DNA of 64,000 nucleotides from CAYUZU01 sp964448675 (lineage in GTDB: Bacteria > Planctomycetota > Phycisphaerae > UBA1845 > Fen-1342), in contig CAYUZU010000026.1 in NCBI GenBank assembly GCA_964448675.1, positions 1 to 64,000 of the forward strand. Reading direction: 5' to 3'. The notes beneath the pieces are model-generated. The model was not told the origin of the DNA, did no database searches, and worked only from the letters and a program-made list of their open reading frames with translations. How positions within the stretch are numbered: position 1 is the stretch's first letter; every line of letters begins with the position of its first letter. Of this stretch, positions 1 through 12,000 are shown one piece after another. A program made the translations under genes and the position numbers.

Positions 1-3251
<3,251 letters not shown>

Positions 3252-3273
3252 CGCGCCGACGCGGCAGACACAC

Positions 3274-3316
3274 CATGGCGGCAAGGGCGTGCCAGGCGCA
3301 CGGTCTTGCCGCCATG
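3274..3316. terminator. Hairpin between convergent rpoC and response-regulator genes
   Basis: A perfect 12-bp inverted repeat, CATGGCGGCAAG (3274-3285) and CTTGCCGCCATG (3305-3316), with a 19-base loop that can itself form a short GTGC/GCAC stem. It sits 22 bases after the rpoC stop and 55 bases beyond the end of the convergent regulator. It probably serves as a bidirectional terminator. There is no clear T-run on either side, so it is not a textbook intrinsic terminator. Confidence 0.6.
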
Positions 3317-3371
3317 ATCGTTGGTTCCCTTGTTCCCGCAGCGCTTCGGGCTGCCGGTCGCTCAGGGCGGG

Positions 3372-4739
3372 TCATCCCCCCGGGATTTCGTACTTCGCCA
3401 TCTTGTCGCGCAGTGTCGTGCGCGGGATGCCCAGCCGCTGCGCCGCGCGGGCCTGGTTGTTGTTCGACTGCCGCAGCGCGAGCAGGATCATCCGCCGCTC
3501 GATGTCGGCGACCGTCTCGTTGAGCCCCTGCGGCCCGCCTTCGGCCAGCTCGAGCACGGTCGCCGTGGCGGTGCCATCAGCCGACGCCGTCCGCGCCCCC
3601 AGCGGCAGAATGTGCTCCGGGCGGATCTCGTCACCGCCACAGAATGCCAGGGCCCGCTCGAGCACGTGCTCCAGCTCGCGCACGTTGCCGGGCCAGCCGT
3701 GCCGCACGAGCTCGTCCATCGCGTGCGGCGCGATCGTCACGCGCCCGTCCCCCACCAGTGCCGCGTGCTTCTCCAGGAAATGCTGCGCCAACACGGGGAC
3801 GTCGTCGGGCCGCTCGCACAGCGGCGGAATCCAGAGCGTGATCACGTTCAGGCGATAGTACAGGTCCTCGCGGAAGCGCCCCGCCTTGACCAGGTCGAAC
3901 AGGTCGCACTTCGTCGCGCAGATCAGCCGCACATCGACCCGCACCGGCTCTTCCCCGCCGACACGTTCGAACTCCTGCTGCTCCACCACGCGCAGCAGCT
4001 TCACCTGCAATTCGGTCGGGATGTCGTCGACCTCGTCGAGCAGCATGGTCCCGCCGTGTGCCAGCTCGAACCGCCCCGCCTTCTGCCGAATCGCGCCCGT
4101 AAAGGCACCCTTCTCGTGGCCGAAGAGCTCGCTCTCCAGCACCGACGGCTGCAGCGCCGCGCAGCTGAAGCGCACGAACGGCCGGTTGGCCCGCGCGCTG
4201 TGCTCGTGAATGGCCTCCGCAAAGAGCTCCTTGCCGGTGCCGCTGGCGCCACACAGCAGAATGGTGCGGTCAGTCGGCGCCACGCCGCGCAGTTGCGTGA
4301 ACAGGCGGCGCATGCTCTTGCTGCGCGCCACCAGCCGCCCGAACGTCTCGACCTCGTCCTCGGTCTGCCGCGCCCCACGGGTGGCGAACAGCCGTTCGAG
4401 CTTCTCGATCAGGTCCTGCGTCGTGAACGGCTTGGTTACGTAGTCGTACGCGCCGCGCTTGATCGCCAGCACCGCCGTGTCGACGGTCGCGTAGGCGGTC
4501 ATCAGGATGACCTCGACGTCGGGGTGGGTCTGCTTGATGTAGGTCAGCAGCTCGAGCCCGTTCATGCCGGGCATGCGTACGTCCGACACCACCACGTCGA
4601 TCGGCCGCGTATCGATGATTCGCCGCGCCGTCTGCGCATCCGAGGCTTCGAACACCTCGAAGCCCTGCTCACCCAGCTCAATCTGCAGGGTGATGCGCTT
4701 GAGCGGCTCGTCGTCTACTACCAGAATCCGGGCGCGCAT
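3372..4739 (-). CDS. Sigma-54-dependent response regulator, NtrC family
   Basis: 455-residue two-component transcription activator. The receiver domain (1-120) has acidic pocket residues D9/D10, phospho-acceptor D53 in VVSDVRMPG and K103. The AAA+ sigma-54 activator domain follows (about 135-365) with Walker A GASGTGKE (164-171), the sigma-54 contact loop GAFTGA (211-216) and Walker B around LLDEVD. A Fis-type helix-turn-helix ends the protein (NNNQARAAQRLGIPRTTL). The open frame extends far upstream across obg, but this ATG, preceded by GAGAGG, begins the receiver domain exactly. No histidine kinase is adjacent, so partner and targets are unknown. It shows that the organism uses sigma-54. 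Confidence 0.93.
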   Translation of the reverse strand: MRARILVVDDEPLKRITLQIELGEQGFEVFEASDAQTARRIIDTRPIDVVVSDVRMPGMNGLELLTYIKQTHPDVEVILMTAYATVDTAVLAIKRGAYDYVTKPFTTQDLIEKLERLFATRGARQTEDEVETFGRLVARSKSMRRLFTQLRGVAPTDRTILLCGASGTGKELFAEAIHEHSARANRPFVRFSCAALQPSVLESELFGHEKGAFTGAIRQKAGRFELAHGGTMLLDEVDDIPTELQVKLLRVVEQQEFERVGGEEPVRVDVRLICATKCDLFDLVKAGRFREDLYYRLNVITLWIPPLCERPDDVPVLAQHFLEKHAALVGDGRVTIAPHAMDELVRHGWPGNVRELEHVLERALAFCGGDEIRPEHILPLGARTASADGTATATVLELAEGGPQGLNETVADIERRMILLALRQSNNNQARAAQRLGIPRTTLRDKMAKYEIPGG

Positions 4740-4934
4740 ACGGAACCCTCTCACCGTCGCGCCGCCGCCGCGTAACCCGCGCGGCCGGCGACGCGCCACA
4801 TCATTCCAACGCAAAGCGGCACGCGGTTCAACCATCCTGCGCCCATGATTGCTCCGCGCATGCCCCGGGCGGCCCTTGACACCACCCGCCCCCCGCGTTG
4901 CAGTTGGACCATGCAGCGCAGCGGCACAACCCGC

Positions 4935-6014
4935 ATGTTCGTCGACGAAGTCACCATCCATGTCCGCGGGGGCAAGGGCGGCGATGGCTGCGTGAGCTTC
5001 CGCCGCGAGAAATTCGTCCCCAAGGGCGGCCCGGACGGTGGCGACGGCGGCCACGGCGGCTCGGTCATTCTGGTCGCCAAGGCCGGCGTCGATACGCTCC
5101 TCGATCTCGCCGGGCGTCACCACTACCACGCCGAGAAGGGCCGCCCTGGCTCCGGTGCCAACAAGACCGGCCGCAGTGGTGAAGATCTCGTCGTCACTGT
5201 CCCGACCGGCACGCTGGTCTACGACGCGGAGTCTGGCCGCCTGCTCAAGGACCTCGTCGACGATGGGCAGCAGGTCCGCGTGGCCCGTGGCGGTCGCGGC
5301 GGCCACGGCAACGCCCATTTTGCGACCGCCACGCACCAGACGCCGCGCGAGTTCGAGAAAGGCACCCCCGGGCAGGAACGAACGCTCCGCCTGGAACTCA
5401 AGCTCATTGCAGACGTTGGGTTCGTCGGGCTGCCCAACGCCGGCAAGAGCACCCTGCTGTCGCGGCTGACCCGCGCCCGGCCCAAGATCGCCAGCTACCC
5501 GTTCACGACGCGTGAGCCGCACTTGGGCATTACGGAGCTCCCCGGCTATCGGCGGCTGGTGCTGGCCGACCTGCCGGGCCTGATCGAAGGGGCGCACGAG
5601 GGCGTGGGCCTGGGCGACGCCTTCCTCAAGCACATCGAGCGCACCCGCGTGGTGCTGCACCTGGTCGACCTCTATCCACCGGACGGCGCGCCGCGGCCGA
5701 TCGACGCTTACCGTATGATCCGTCGAGAGTTGGAGAAATACAGCCAGGCCCTGGCCGAGCGCGAGGAGATCGTGGTCGGCAACAAGCTCGACCTCGGCAA
5801 CGCTGACGAGGCCCTCGCGTCCTTCCGTGCGGCACTGCCAGACCAGCAGGTGCAGGGCGTCTCCGGCGTGGCCGGCACGGGCCTGCGCGAGCTGACCGAA
5901 AGGCTCTGGGACGCGGTGGAGCGCGCCCGTGCCACGGAACAGCAACGCCAGGCGCCATTGATCGACCTTGATCAACCGCCGGTACAACGCATGGACGGCG
6001 AGACGCTGCCCTGA
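4935..6014 (+). CDS. obg: Obg/CgtA GTPase
   Basis: Essential GTPase linked to large-ribosomal-subunit assembly and stress control. 359 residues from the chosen ATG. The glycine-rich Obg fold fills about 1-158 (starts MFVDEVTIHVRGGKGGDG). The G domain follows, with P-loop GLPNAGKST (K171), switch/G3 DLPGLIEGAHEG and G4 NKLDL. No OCT C-terminal domain is seen, which is common outside Firmicutes. No Shine-Dalgarno is convincing. An in-frame ATG at 4911 would add eight residues and 4845 would add thirty; 4935 is chosen because MFVDE is the usual N-terminus. It is divergent from the response regulator with about 195 bases between them. Confidence 0.95.
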   Translation: MFVDEVTIHVRGGKGGDGCVSFRREKFVPKGGPDGGDGGHGGSVILVAKAGVDTLLDLAGRHHYHAEKGRPGSGANKTGRSGEDLVVTVPTGTLVYDAESGRLLKDLVDDGQQVRVARGGRGGHGNAHFATATHQTPREFEKGTPGQERTLRLELKLIADVGFVGLPNAGKSTLLSRLTRARPKIASYPFTTREPHLGITELPGYRRLVLADLPGLIEGAHEGVGLGDAFLKHIERTRVVLHLVDLYPPDGAPRPIDAYRMIRRELEKYSQALAEREEIVVGNKLDLGNADEALASFRAALPDQQVQGVSGVAGTGLRELTERLWDAVERARATEQQRQAPLIDLDQPPVQRMDGETLP

Positions 6015-6438
6015 GGCGCGTCACGGTTTCGTGCAGACATCACGGGCCAAAATGCTTGCGAGGACGGCTGGCGGCGCGTATCTTTGACCGGCGCAGCGCG
6101 GAGTGGTTTTGCGGTCAGCGCGGCAGGAACATCCCCGGCATCGTGTGCTTCGCGGCAGCGGGCCATGCGGTTCCGCCAACCCCGCGGGGGAACCGGCGAA
6201 CGGCGCTGGGCGCATCCGCCGAGGATGCAGATCTGTGTACATTCAACCGCTCCCGGCCATTGGCGCGACGTCACGCGAACGCACCGGTGTGGCGTCGTCG
6301 CCACGGACGGTTCGTGGCACCTGCAGGCCACCGCCGTCGGCGTGACAACGGATTGCACGGGTGCCATAACCAAGGACGGCGCGTCGTCTGTTGCCATCCC
6401 GGCACGACACGCGTTCATTCCGAAAGAGGTGTAAGAGC
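6015..6438. other. Intergenic stretch, no supported gene
   Basis: 424 bases between obg and the nucleotide-sugar dehydrogenase. Short open frames exist on both strands, but none has a good start or recognisable product. TACATT (6238-6243) preceded by TG is a possible extended -10 for the glycan block, without a clear -35. A small GC palindrome, CCCGCGGG, is at 6181-6188. Nothing resembling tRNA or a known riboswitch is seen. Confidence 0.5.
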
Positions 6439-7752
6439 GTGAACATTTCGGTCATCGGTTTGGGAAAGCTCGGGGCGCCGCTCGCCGCCGTTCTCGCACA
6501 CAAGGGCCACAACGTCCGCGGCGTCGATCTCAACGAGACATTCGTCGCCGCCATCAACGACGGCCGCCCGCCGGTCGAGGAACCCGGACTCGCGGAGATG
6601 ATTCGTGACAATCGCGAACGCCTGTCGGCCTCGACCGAGTACGGCCCGGCCATCCGCGATACCGAACTCACCTTCATGATCGTCCCCACGCCTTCGGATA
6701 CCACCGGCGGCTTCTCACTGCGCTATGTCATGCAGTCGATCGAGCAGATCGGCGCCGCGCTGCGCGCGAAGGACGGCTTTCATGTGGTGGTGCTCACGAG
6801 CACCGTGATGCCGGGTGCCACCGGCGGCGAAGTGCTGCCCGCGCTGGAGCGGGCTTCCGGCAAGCTCTGCGGCAAGGACTTCGGCCTGTGCTACAACCCG
6901 GAGTTCATCGCCCTGGGCAGCGTGATTCGTGACATGCTCCGGCCCGACATGATCCTCATCGGCGAGTCCGACCCGCGCTCGGGACAGCTGCTCGAGGACC
7001 ATTACCGCGCCGTGTGCGACAACGAGCCCGCCATCGCGCGCATGAACTTCGTCAATGCCGAGCTCACCAAGCTCTCGGTCAACACCTACGTCACGACCAA
7101 GATCTCGTACGCCAACATGCTGGCCGAGATGTGCGAGCAGCTCCCGGGCGCCGACGTCGATGTCGTCACCGCCGCCTTGGGCAACGACACGCGCATCGGC
7201 CGCAAGTACCTCAAGGGCGCCCTGGGCTTCGGCGGGCCCTGCTTCCCGCGGGACAACGTCGCGTTCTGCGCCCTGGCGCGCAACGCCGGCGCTCCCGCGA
7301 TCCTGGCCGAGGCGACCGACAAGGTGAATCGGCGACAGATCGAGCGTTTGAGCAACGTGGTCGAGCGGCACCTGCCCGCCGGCGGCCGTGTGGGCATCCT
7401 GGGCTTCTCGTACAAGCCCAACACGCCCGTCATCGAGGAATCGCAGGCGGTCATGCTTGCGCGGCACCTGCTCGACAAGGGCCACCCGCTGGTCGCGTAC
7501 GATCCGCAGGCGCTCGACAATGCCCGCGGCGCCATCGAGGTCGAGTTCACCGCCGCGACGTCTGCGGCCGACTGCGCGCGCCAGGCCGACGTGCTGGTCA
7601 TCACCACGCCGTGGGAAGAGTTCAACCAGCTGAAGCCGGAAGACCTCGACACCAGCCGCGGCAAGCCGACGATCATCGACTGCTGGCGAATCCTGTCGCG
7701 CGACAAGTTTGCCCGGGTCGCCAACTACGTCACGCTCGGCCAGGGCGTCTAG
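6439..7752 (+). CDS. UDP-glucose/GDP-mannose dehydrogenase family protein
   Basis: 437-residue NAD-dependent nucleotide-sugar 6-dehydrogenase that oxidises a UDP- or GDP-hexose to its uronate for surface polysaccharide. The start is GTG at 6439, chosen for the GAAAGAGG Shine-Dalgarno nine bases upstream and because it begins the Rossmann fold directly (ISVIGLGKLGAP). The catalytic Cys is C268 in GFGGPCFPRDN. The C-terminal UDP-binding domain contains GILGFSYKPNTP. Sugar specificity cannot be decided by eye. Because the neighbour resembles GDP-mannose 3,5-epimerase, a GDP-mannose substrate is possible. It is the first gene of the glycan block, with 45 bases to the next gene. Confidence 0.9.
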   Translation: MNISVIGLGKLGAPLAAVLAHKGHNVRGVDLNETFVAAINDGRPPVEEPGLAEMIRDNRERLSASTEYGPAIRDTELTFMIVPTPSDTTGGFSLRYVMQSIEQIGAALRAKDGFHVVVLTSTVMPGATGGEVLPALERASGKLCGKDFGLCYNPEFIALGSVIRDMLRPDMILIGESDPRSGQLLEDHYRAVCDNEPAIARMNFVNAELTKLSVNTYVTTKISYANMLAEMCEQLPGADVDVVTAALGNDTRIGRKYLKGALGFGGPCFPRDNVAFCALARNAGAPAILAEATDKVNRRQIERLSNVVERHLPAGGRVGILGFSYKPNTPVIEESQAVMLARHLLDKGHPLVAYDPQALDNARGAIEVEFTAATSAADCARQADVLVITTPWEEFNQLKPEDLDTSRGKPTIIDCWRILSRDKFARVANYVTLGQGV

Positions 7753-7797
7753 GACCACGCTGAGAAACCCGTACACCCAGAAAGGGGAAACACTGAT

Positions 7798-8880
7798 ATG
7801 CCAAGTGCAACGCGCGTTCTCGTCACCGGGGCCGGCGGTTTCATCGGTCACCACCTGACCTCGTTCCTCAAGCAGCAGGGCTTCTGGGTGCGCGGCGTCG
7901 ACATCAAGCGCCCCGAATTCGCCCCCAGCGAGGCGGACGAGTTCCTCCTGCTCGATCTGCGGCTCTGGGAGAACTGCCTCGCCGCGACCGACGGCTGCGA
8001 AGAGGTCTACGCCCTGGCGGCTGACATGGGCGGCATGGGCTTCATCTCCCACAACCACAGCCAGATTCTGCGCAACAACTCGCTCATCAACATCCACACG
8101 CTCGAGGCCGCCCGGCAGAACGGCGCCAAGCGCTACTTCTACACCTCGTCGGCCTGCGTCTACCCCGTGCGGCTGCAACGCAATGTCGACGTCACTCCGC
8201 TCAAGGAAGAGGACGCCTATCCCGCCGACCCCGAGGACGCCTACGGCTGGGAGAAGCTCATCATCGAGCGCATGTGCAACCATTACCGCGAGGATCACGG
8301 CATCGAGACGCGCGTCGTCCGCTTCCACAACATCTTCGGCCCGCTGGGCACCTGGGACGGCGGCCGCGAAAAGGCCCCCGCCGCCATGTGCCGCAAGGTC
8401 GCGGTAGCCAAGCTCACCAACAACCCGGAGATCGAGATCTGGGGCGACGGCGAGCAGACGCGCTCGTTCTGCTACATCGACGACTGCATCCAGGGCATCT
8501 ACAAGCTGATGCGCTCCGATCATCACGAGCCGCTGAATCTCGGCCAGGACCGGCTCATCAGCATCAACGAACTGGCGGACATGGTGGCCCAGGCGGCGGG
8601 GATCGAAATCACCAAGAAGCACATCGACGGGCCGCAGGGCGTCCGCGGGCGCAACTCCGACAACAACCGGCTGCGTGAAGTGCTGGGTTGGGAGCCGCAG
8701 ATCTCGCTGGAAGAGGGCATGGCCCGCACCTACGCCTGGATCGAGGAGCAGGTCAAGGACAAACTCGCGGGCCTCAAGAAGTCCGCCACCGCCGAGGCGG
8801 CCAAGGTCGGGGCCCAGGTTGACGCCATGCTGCCGGACCTGCCGCGACCGGAGAAGGTGCGGGCGGGGGCGACCGGCTGA
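7798..8880 (+). CDS. NAD-dependent epimerase, GDP-mannose 3,5-epimerase-like
   Basis: 360-residue extended SDR enzyme. It has the N-terminal NAD motif GAGGFIGHH, the diagnostic ADMGGMGFI segment after strand 4, SSACVYP, and catalytic Y149-x3-K153 (YGWEK). The ADMGGMGFI and SSACVYP blocks closely recall plant GDP-D-mannose 3',5'-epimerase, which makes GDP-L-galactose and GDP-L-gulose. A GDP-hexose epimerase role is inferred from this. The last 30 residues are a charged Ala/Lys tail beyond the fold. AAAGGGGAAA lies just upstream of the ATG. It follows the dehydrogenase in the same direction, so the two probably supply a modified sugar to the downstream transferases. Confidence 0.85.
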   Translation: MPSATRVLVTGAGGFIGHHLTSFLKQQGFWVRGVDIKRPEFAPSEADEFLLLDLRLWENCLAATDGCEEVYALAADMGGMGFISHNHSQILRNNSLINIHTLEAARQNGAKRYFYTSSACVYPVRLQRNVDVTPLKEEDAYPADPEDAYGWEKLIIERMCNHYREDHGIETRVVRFHNIFGPLGTWDGGREKAPAAMCRKVAVAKLTNNPEIEIWGDGEQTRSFCYIDDCIQGIYKLMRSDHHEPLNLGQDRLISINELADMVAQAAGIEITKKHIDGPQGVRGRNSDNNRLREVLGWEPQISLEEGMARTYAWIEEQVKDKLAGLKKSATAEAAKVGAQVDAMLPDLPRPEKVRAGATG

Positions 8881-8975
8881 CGCGAGCGGCGAGCGCGTCG
8901 ATATCGTCCGAGGTGAACCCCCGGCGTGCCGTGGGCGTCTGCGCGCTGTGTGCCGTCTGCTGAGAAGAGGTTCTT

Positions 8976-11141
8976 GTGCGCTGCTTGCTGGTGACACCCT
9001 GGCGCTGGGACGACGAGGACCGCGCTTCGCTCGACATGCGGCAGGAGTGGCGCAACGGGCCGTTCAATGTGCTGCTGCTGGGCACCTGGCTCCGCCACCA
9101 CGGGCACCAGGTCGAACTGGCCGATCTCCAGCGCGAGCTGGTCGCGGCCCGCGGCAACCTCGACACGTGCCTGTGGCGGCTCGAAGAGCAGATTCGCGAG
9201 TTCAAGCCCGAGATCATCGGCGTTTCCTTTTTCTCGGTGCACTTCGTCGAGGTGCAGCGCACCGTCCGGACCATCCGCGGCGCGTGCCGCCGCCACGGGC
9301 TCGCGCCGCTGCTGGTCGCCGGCGGCATTCATGCGACGGTAGAGCCGCAGAACACGATCGAGCAATTGGGCTTCGACTACTGCTGCGTGGGCGAAGGCGA
9401 GCGCCCCCTGCGCCGGCTTGCCGACGGCGATTCACCCGACACCATTCCGGGCATCGTCGGGCCTGGCCAGACGGAGATGGCGCCGGCCGAAGTCGTGCAG
9501 GATCTCGACGAACTCCCCTTTCCCGACTGGTCGTTGTGCGACTATCGCTTCTACGCCCATCCATCGTGGGCCCGGCTCAAGGTTCGTCAAACGTCGAGCC
9601 TGGACGTGATGCTGGGCCGCGGCTGCGCCTTTCGCTGCAATTTCTGTGCCTACGGGTGCTTGTCGAATATGCGTTTTCACTCGGCCGACTACCTCGTCGA
9701 CGAGGTGGACGCGCTTCAGCGCCGTTACGGCATTCCCAGCTACTACTTCCTGGACAGCACGATCGGCAACAACCGCCCGCTGCTGACCGAGTTTTGTGAG
9801 CGGCTCATCACCCGTGGCCTGTCAAAACGCATCAGCTGGCTCGCGAACATGCGCGCCGACCAGGTCGACCGCGGCCTGCTCACGCTGCTGCAACGCGCCG
9901 GCTGCGCGTATCTCTTCTACGGCTTCGAGTCCGGCAGCCAGCGCATGCTGGACGCAATGCACAAGGGCACCACGGTCGAGCAAAACCGCGCCACGGCCCG
10001 GCTCCACGAGGAGTTGCGCTTTCCCTACAACGCGAGCATCGTGCTCAACTACCCTGGCGAGCGGGAAAGCGACGTGCAAGAGAGCATTGCTTTCCTGCGC
10101 GATGTCCTGCCGCCCAGCATCGGCATCAGTCCCTACGTTCCCCTGCCGGGCTCCCCCGACTACGAGCGGTTGAAGGCAGATGGACGCGTCGACCTGACCG
10201 ATCCGCTGGAGTGGCGCCGCCTGGGACAGTGCGAAGTCAGCAACGTCTACGCGGATATCCCCGAATGCCGCCTGCGTGATCTCCTTGCCGAAGTCAAGGA
10301 TGTCGCATACAACGAGATCCCGAAGAAGATCCAGGCCCAGTGGCAGGTCGTCGATGCGCGGGCGGGTCCGTGCCCGCGTCCCGGCTGCGATGAAAGCTCG
10401 CAGGGAAAAAACAGCGTGTGGCCCGAACCGTTTACAGTCCTGCGCAATTCGCTGGCGCCGGTTACGCTCGGCGCGAGCGGCGACACCGCGGTGCGGCTCT
10501 GCCAGCTCGGTGACGACGAACTCGCGGACCTGTGGCTGACCGCGCGCGAGAGGGCGGTCACCGGCGCGGGCTTCAACGTCCGCGGGTGGTACCACCTCCT
10601 GTACAAGGACATCTTCCGCGGCAAGCGTGTCATGGATCTCGGCAGCGGCTTCGGCCTGGATGGCATCACGTTCGCCCAGCACGGCGCCGAGATGACCTTC
10701 GTCGACATCGTACCGGGAAACCTCACGGCGCTGGAGCGCATCTGCGGCAAGCTGGGTATCACCAATGCGCAGTTTCACTACCTCGAGAACATGCGCTCGT
10801 TCGAGAGCCTGCCCGAAAACTACGACGTGATCTGGTGCCAGGGCTCGCTGATCAACGCGCCCTTCGAGGTGATTCGCACCGAGGTGCAGGAGCTGCTCAA
10901 GCACCTGCCGGTGGGCGGCCGCTGGGTCGAACTCGCCTATCCGCGCGCCCGCTGGGAACGCGACGGCTGCCTGCCATTCGAGCAATGGGGGGACAAGACC
11001 GACGGCGGCGCCCCCTGGGTCGAGTGGTACGATCTGGCCAAACTCAGCGCGGCGTTTCACCCGGCCAGGTTCAACACGGTGCTTTACTTCGAGTTCTACA
11101 ATTCGGACTTCAACTGGTTTGATCTGGTCCGGAGGGCGTAG
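8976..11141 (+). CDS. B12-binding radical SAM protein fused to a SAM methyltransferase
   Basis: 721 residues with three modules. Residues 1-150 resemble a cobalamin-binding domain (GGIHATVEPQ and CVGEGE, as in B12-dependent radical SAM enzymes) without the DxHxxG histidine. The radical SAM core has C217-x3-C221-x2-C224 (GRGCAFRCNFC) for a 4Fe-4S cluster. After about residue 510 a class I methyltransferase fold follows (VMDLGSGFGLDG near 552-563, then TFVDIVPGN). The GTG start at 8976 has GAGAAGAGG immediately upstream. Two bases separate it from the next methyltransferase. Such enzymes usually methylate or rearrange unactivated carbon; a sugar or lipid-carrier substrate is inferred from the neighbours only. 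Confidence 0.85.
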   Translation: MRCLLVTPWRWDDEDRASLDMRQEWRNGPFNVLLLGTWLRHHGHQVELADLQRELVAARGNLDTCLWRLEEQIREFKPEIIGVSFFSVHFVEVQRTVRTIRGACRRHGLAPLLVAGGIHATVEPQNTIEQLGFDYCCVGEGERPLRRLADGDSPDTIPGIVGPGQTEMAPAEVVQDLDELPFPDWSLCDYRFYAHPSWARLKVRQTSSLDVMLGRGCAFRCNFCAYGCLSNMRFHSADYLVDEVDALQRRYGIPSYYFLDSTIGNNRPLLTEFCERLITRGLSKRISWLANMRADQVDRGLLTLLQRAGCAYLFYGFESGSQRMLDAMHKGTTVEQNRATARLHEELRFPYNASIVLNYPGERESDVQESIAFLRDVLPPSIGISPYVPLPGSPDYERLKADGRVDLTDPLEWRRLGQCEVSNVYADIPECRLRDLLAEVKDVAYNEIPKKIQAQWQVVDARAGPCPRPGCDESSQGKNSVWPEPFTVLRNSLAPVTLGASGDTAVRLCQLGDDELADLWLTARERAVTGAGFNVRGWYHLLYKDIFRGKRVMDLGSGFGLDGITFAQHGAEMTFVDIVPGNLTALERICGKLGITNAQFHYLENMRSFESLPENYDVIWCQGSLINAPFEVIRTEVQELLKHLPVGGRWVELAYPRARWERDGCLPFEQWGDKTDGGAPWVEWYDLAKLSAAFHPARFNTVLYFEFYNSDFNWFDLVRRA

Positions 11142-11143
11142 GA

Positions 11144-11908
11144 ATGAGCGACTGGATCCAACGCGTGCCAGTGCAGGAACTGCACCAGAAGCTCGGCTTC
11201 GACACCCCGGTCGATTACCCGGCCGCCTCGCTGGCCAAGCCGCTGTGCGCGTGGAAGATGGAGGACGACGACGCCCCTATCTTCCGCTACCTCTACCGCC
11301 AGTTCCGCCCGCAACGCCACCTCGAGTTCGGCACCTGGCGCGGCACCGGGGCGACGTACTGCCTCGAAGAATGCGACGCGACGGTGTGGACGCTGAACCT
11401 CTACCAGGGTGAGTGGCGGCGCGACGGCACCTGGGCCTACGGGGCGGCCTATGGCGGCAGCAGCGACATCCCCGCCTGGAGCAACCGCCAGCCGGGCACC
11501 GACGACCACGGCCAGCCTGTCACCTGGTGCCAGACGGACGCCCAGGGCTTCATCGGCCGCCACATCCGCCAGCGCGGCCTCGGCCACCGGGTCTGCCAGA
11601 TCTACTGCGACAGCCGCGAGTGGGACATCCGCAACTACCCGCGCGGCTTTTTCGACACCGCCCTGGTCGACGGCGGGCATACGCCCGACGTGGTCACCAA
11701 TGACACGCGCAAGGCACTCGAGCTGGTACGGCCAGGCGGGCTGGTGCTGTGGCACGATTTCTGTCTCGATAATGCAGCGCGCGAGCAATGCGAGACAGTG
11801 CGCGGCGTCACGACCGCCGTCGACGAAAACCGCGACCTGCTGACGCGAGAGCTGAAAGAGCTGTTCTGGATTCAGCCCAGCTGGATTCTGCTCGGTGTGC
11901 GGCGCTAA
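11144..11908 (+). CDS. Class I SAM-dependent methyltransferase-like protein
   Basis: 254 residues. Motif I-like LEFGTWRGTGAT and a later DGGHTPDVV...GGLVLWHDF block fit the Methyltransf_24 type, in which a His/Asp cluster follows the motif IV region. The Shine-Dalgarno GGAGG lies inside the end of the preceding gene and the gap is only 2 bases, so the two are translated from one message. The acceptor is unknown. The setting (dehydrogenase, epimerase, radical SAM, FkbM) suggests O- or C-methylation of a surface sugar. Similarity is by pattern only; a non-methyltransferase Rossmann protein cannot be excluded. Confidence 0.7.
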   Translation: MSDWIQRVPVQELHQKLGFDTPVDYPAASLAKPLCAWKMEDDDAPIFRYLYRQFRPQRHLEFGTWRGTGATYCLEECDATVWTLNLYQGEWRRDGTWAYGAAYGGSSDIPAWSNRQPGTDDHGQPVTWCQTDAQGFIGRHIRQRGLGHRVCQIYCDSREWDIRNYPRGFFDTALVDGGHTPDVVTNDTRKALELVRPGGLVLWHDFCLDNAAREQCETVRGVTTAVDENRDLLTRELKELFWIQPSWILLGVRR

Positions 11909-12000
11909 GGGACGCCGGCGCTGGGCCCTATTCGACAACGCGTATCCGGTACGATTACGCCTGCGCGCAGGCGGCGTGCCGCAACGTATGGGAGCTTGGT

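Noticed and set aside
4740..5987. N-terminal extension of the response-regulator frame antisense to obg
   Set aside because: The receiver domain starts exactly at 4739 with a Shine-Dalgarno; the extension has no family similarity.
6715..8997. Long minus-strand open frame across the dehydrogenase and epimerase genes
   Set aside because: Shadow frame; both plus-strand genes have intact catalytic motifs.
11788..12000. Upstream extension of the FkbM frame
   Set aside because: It overlaps the preceding methyltransferase-like gene; ATG 12001 has a good Shine-Dalgarno and begins the family sequence.
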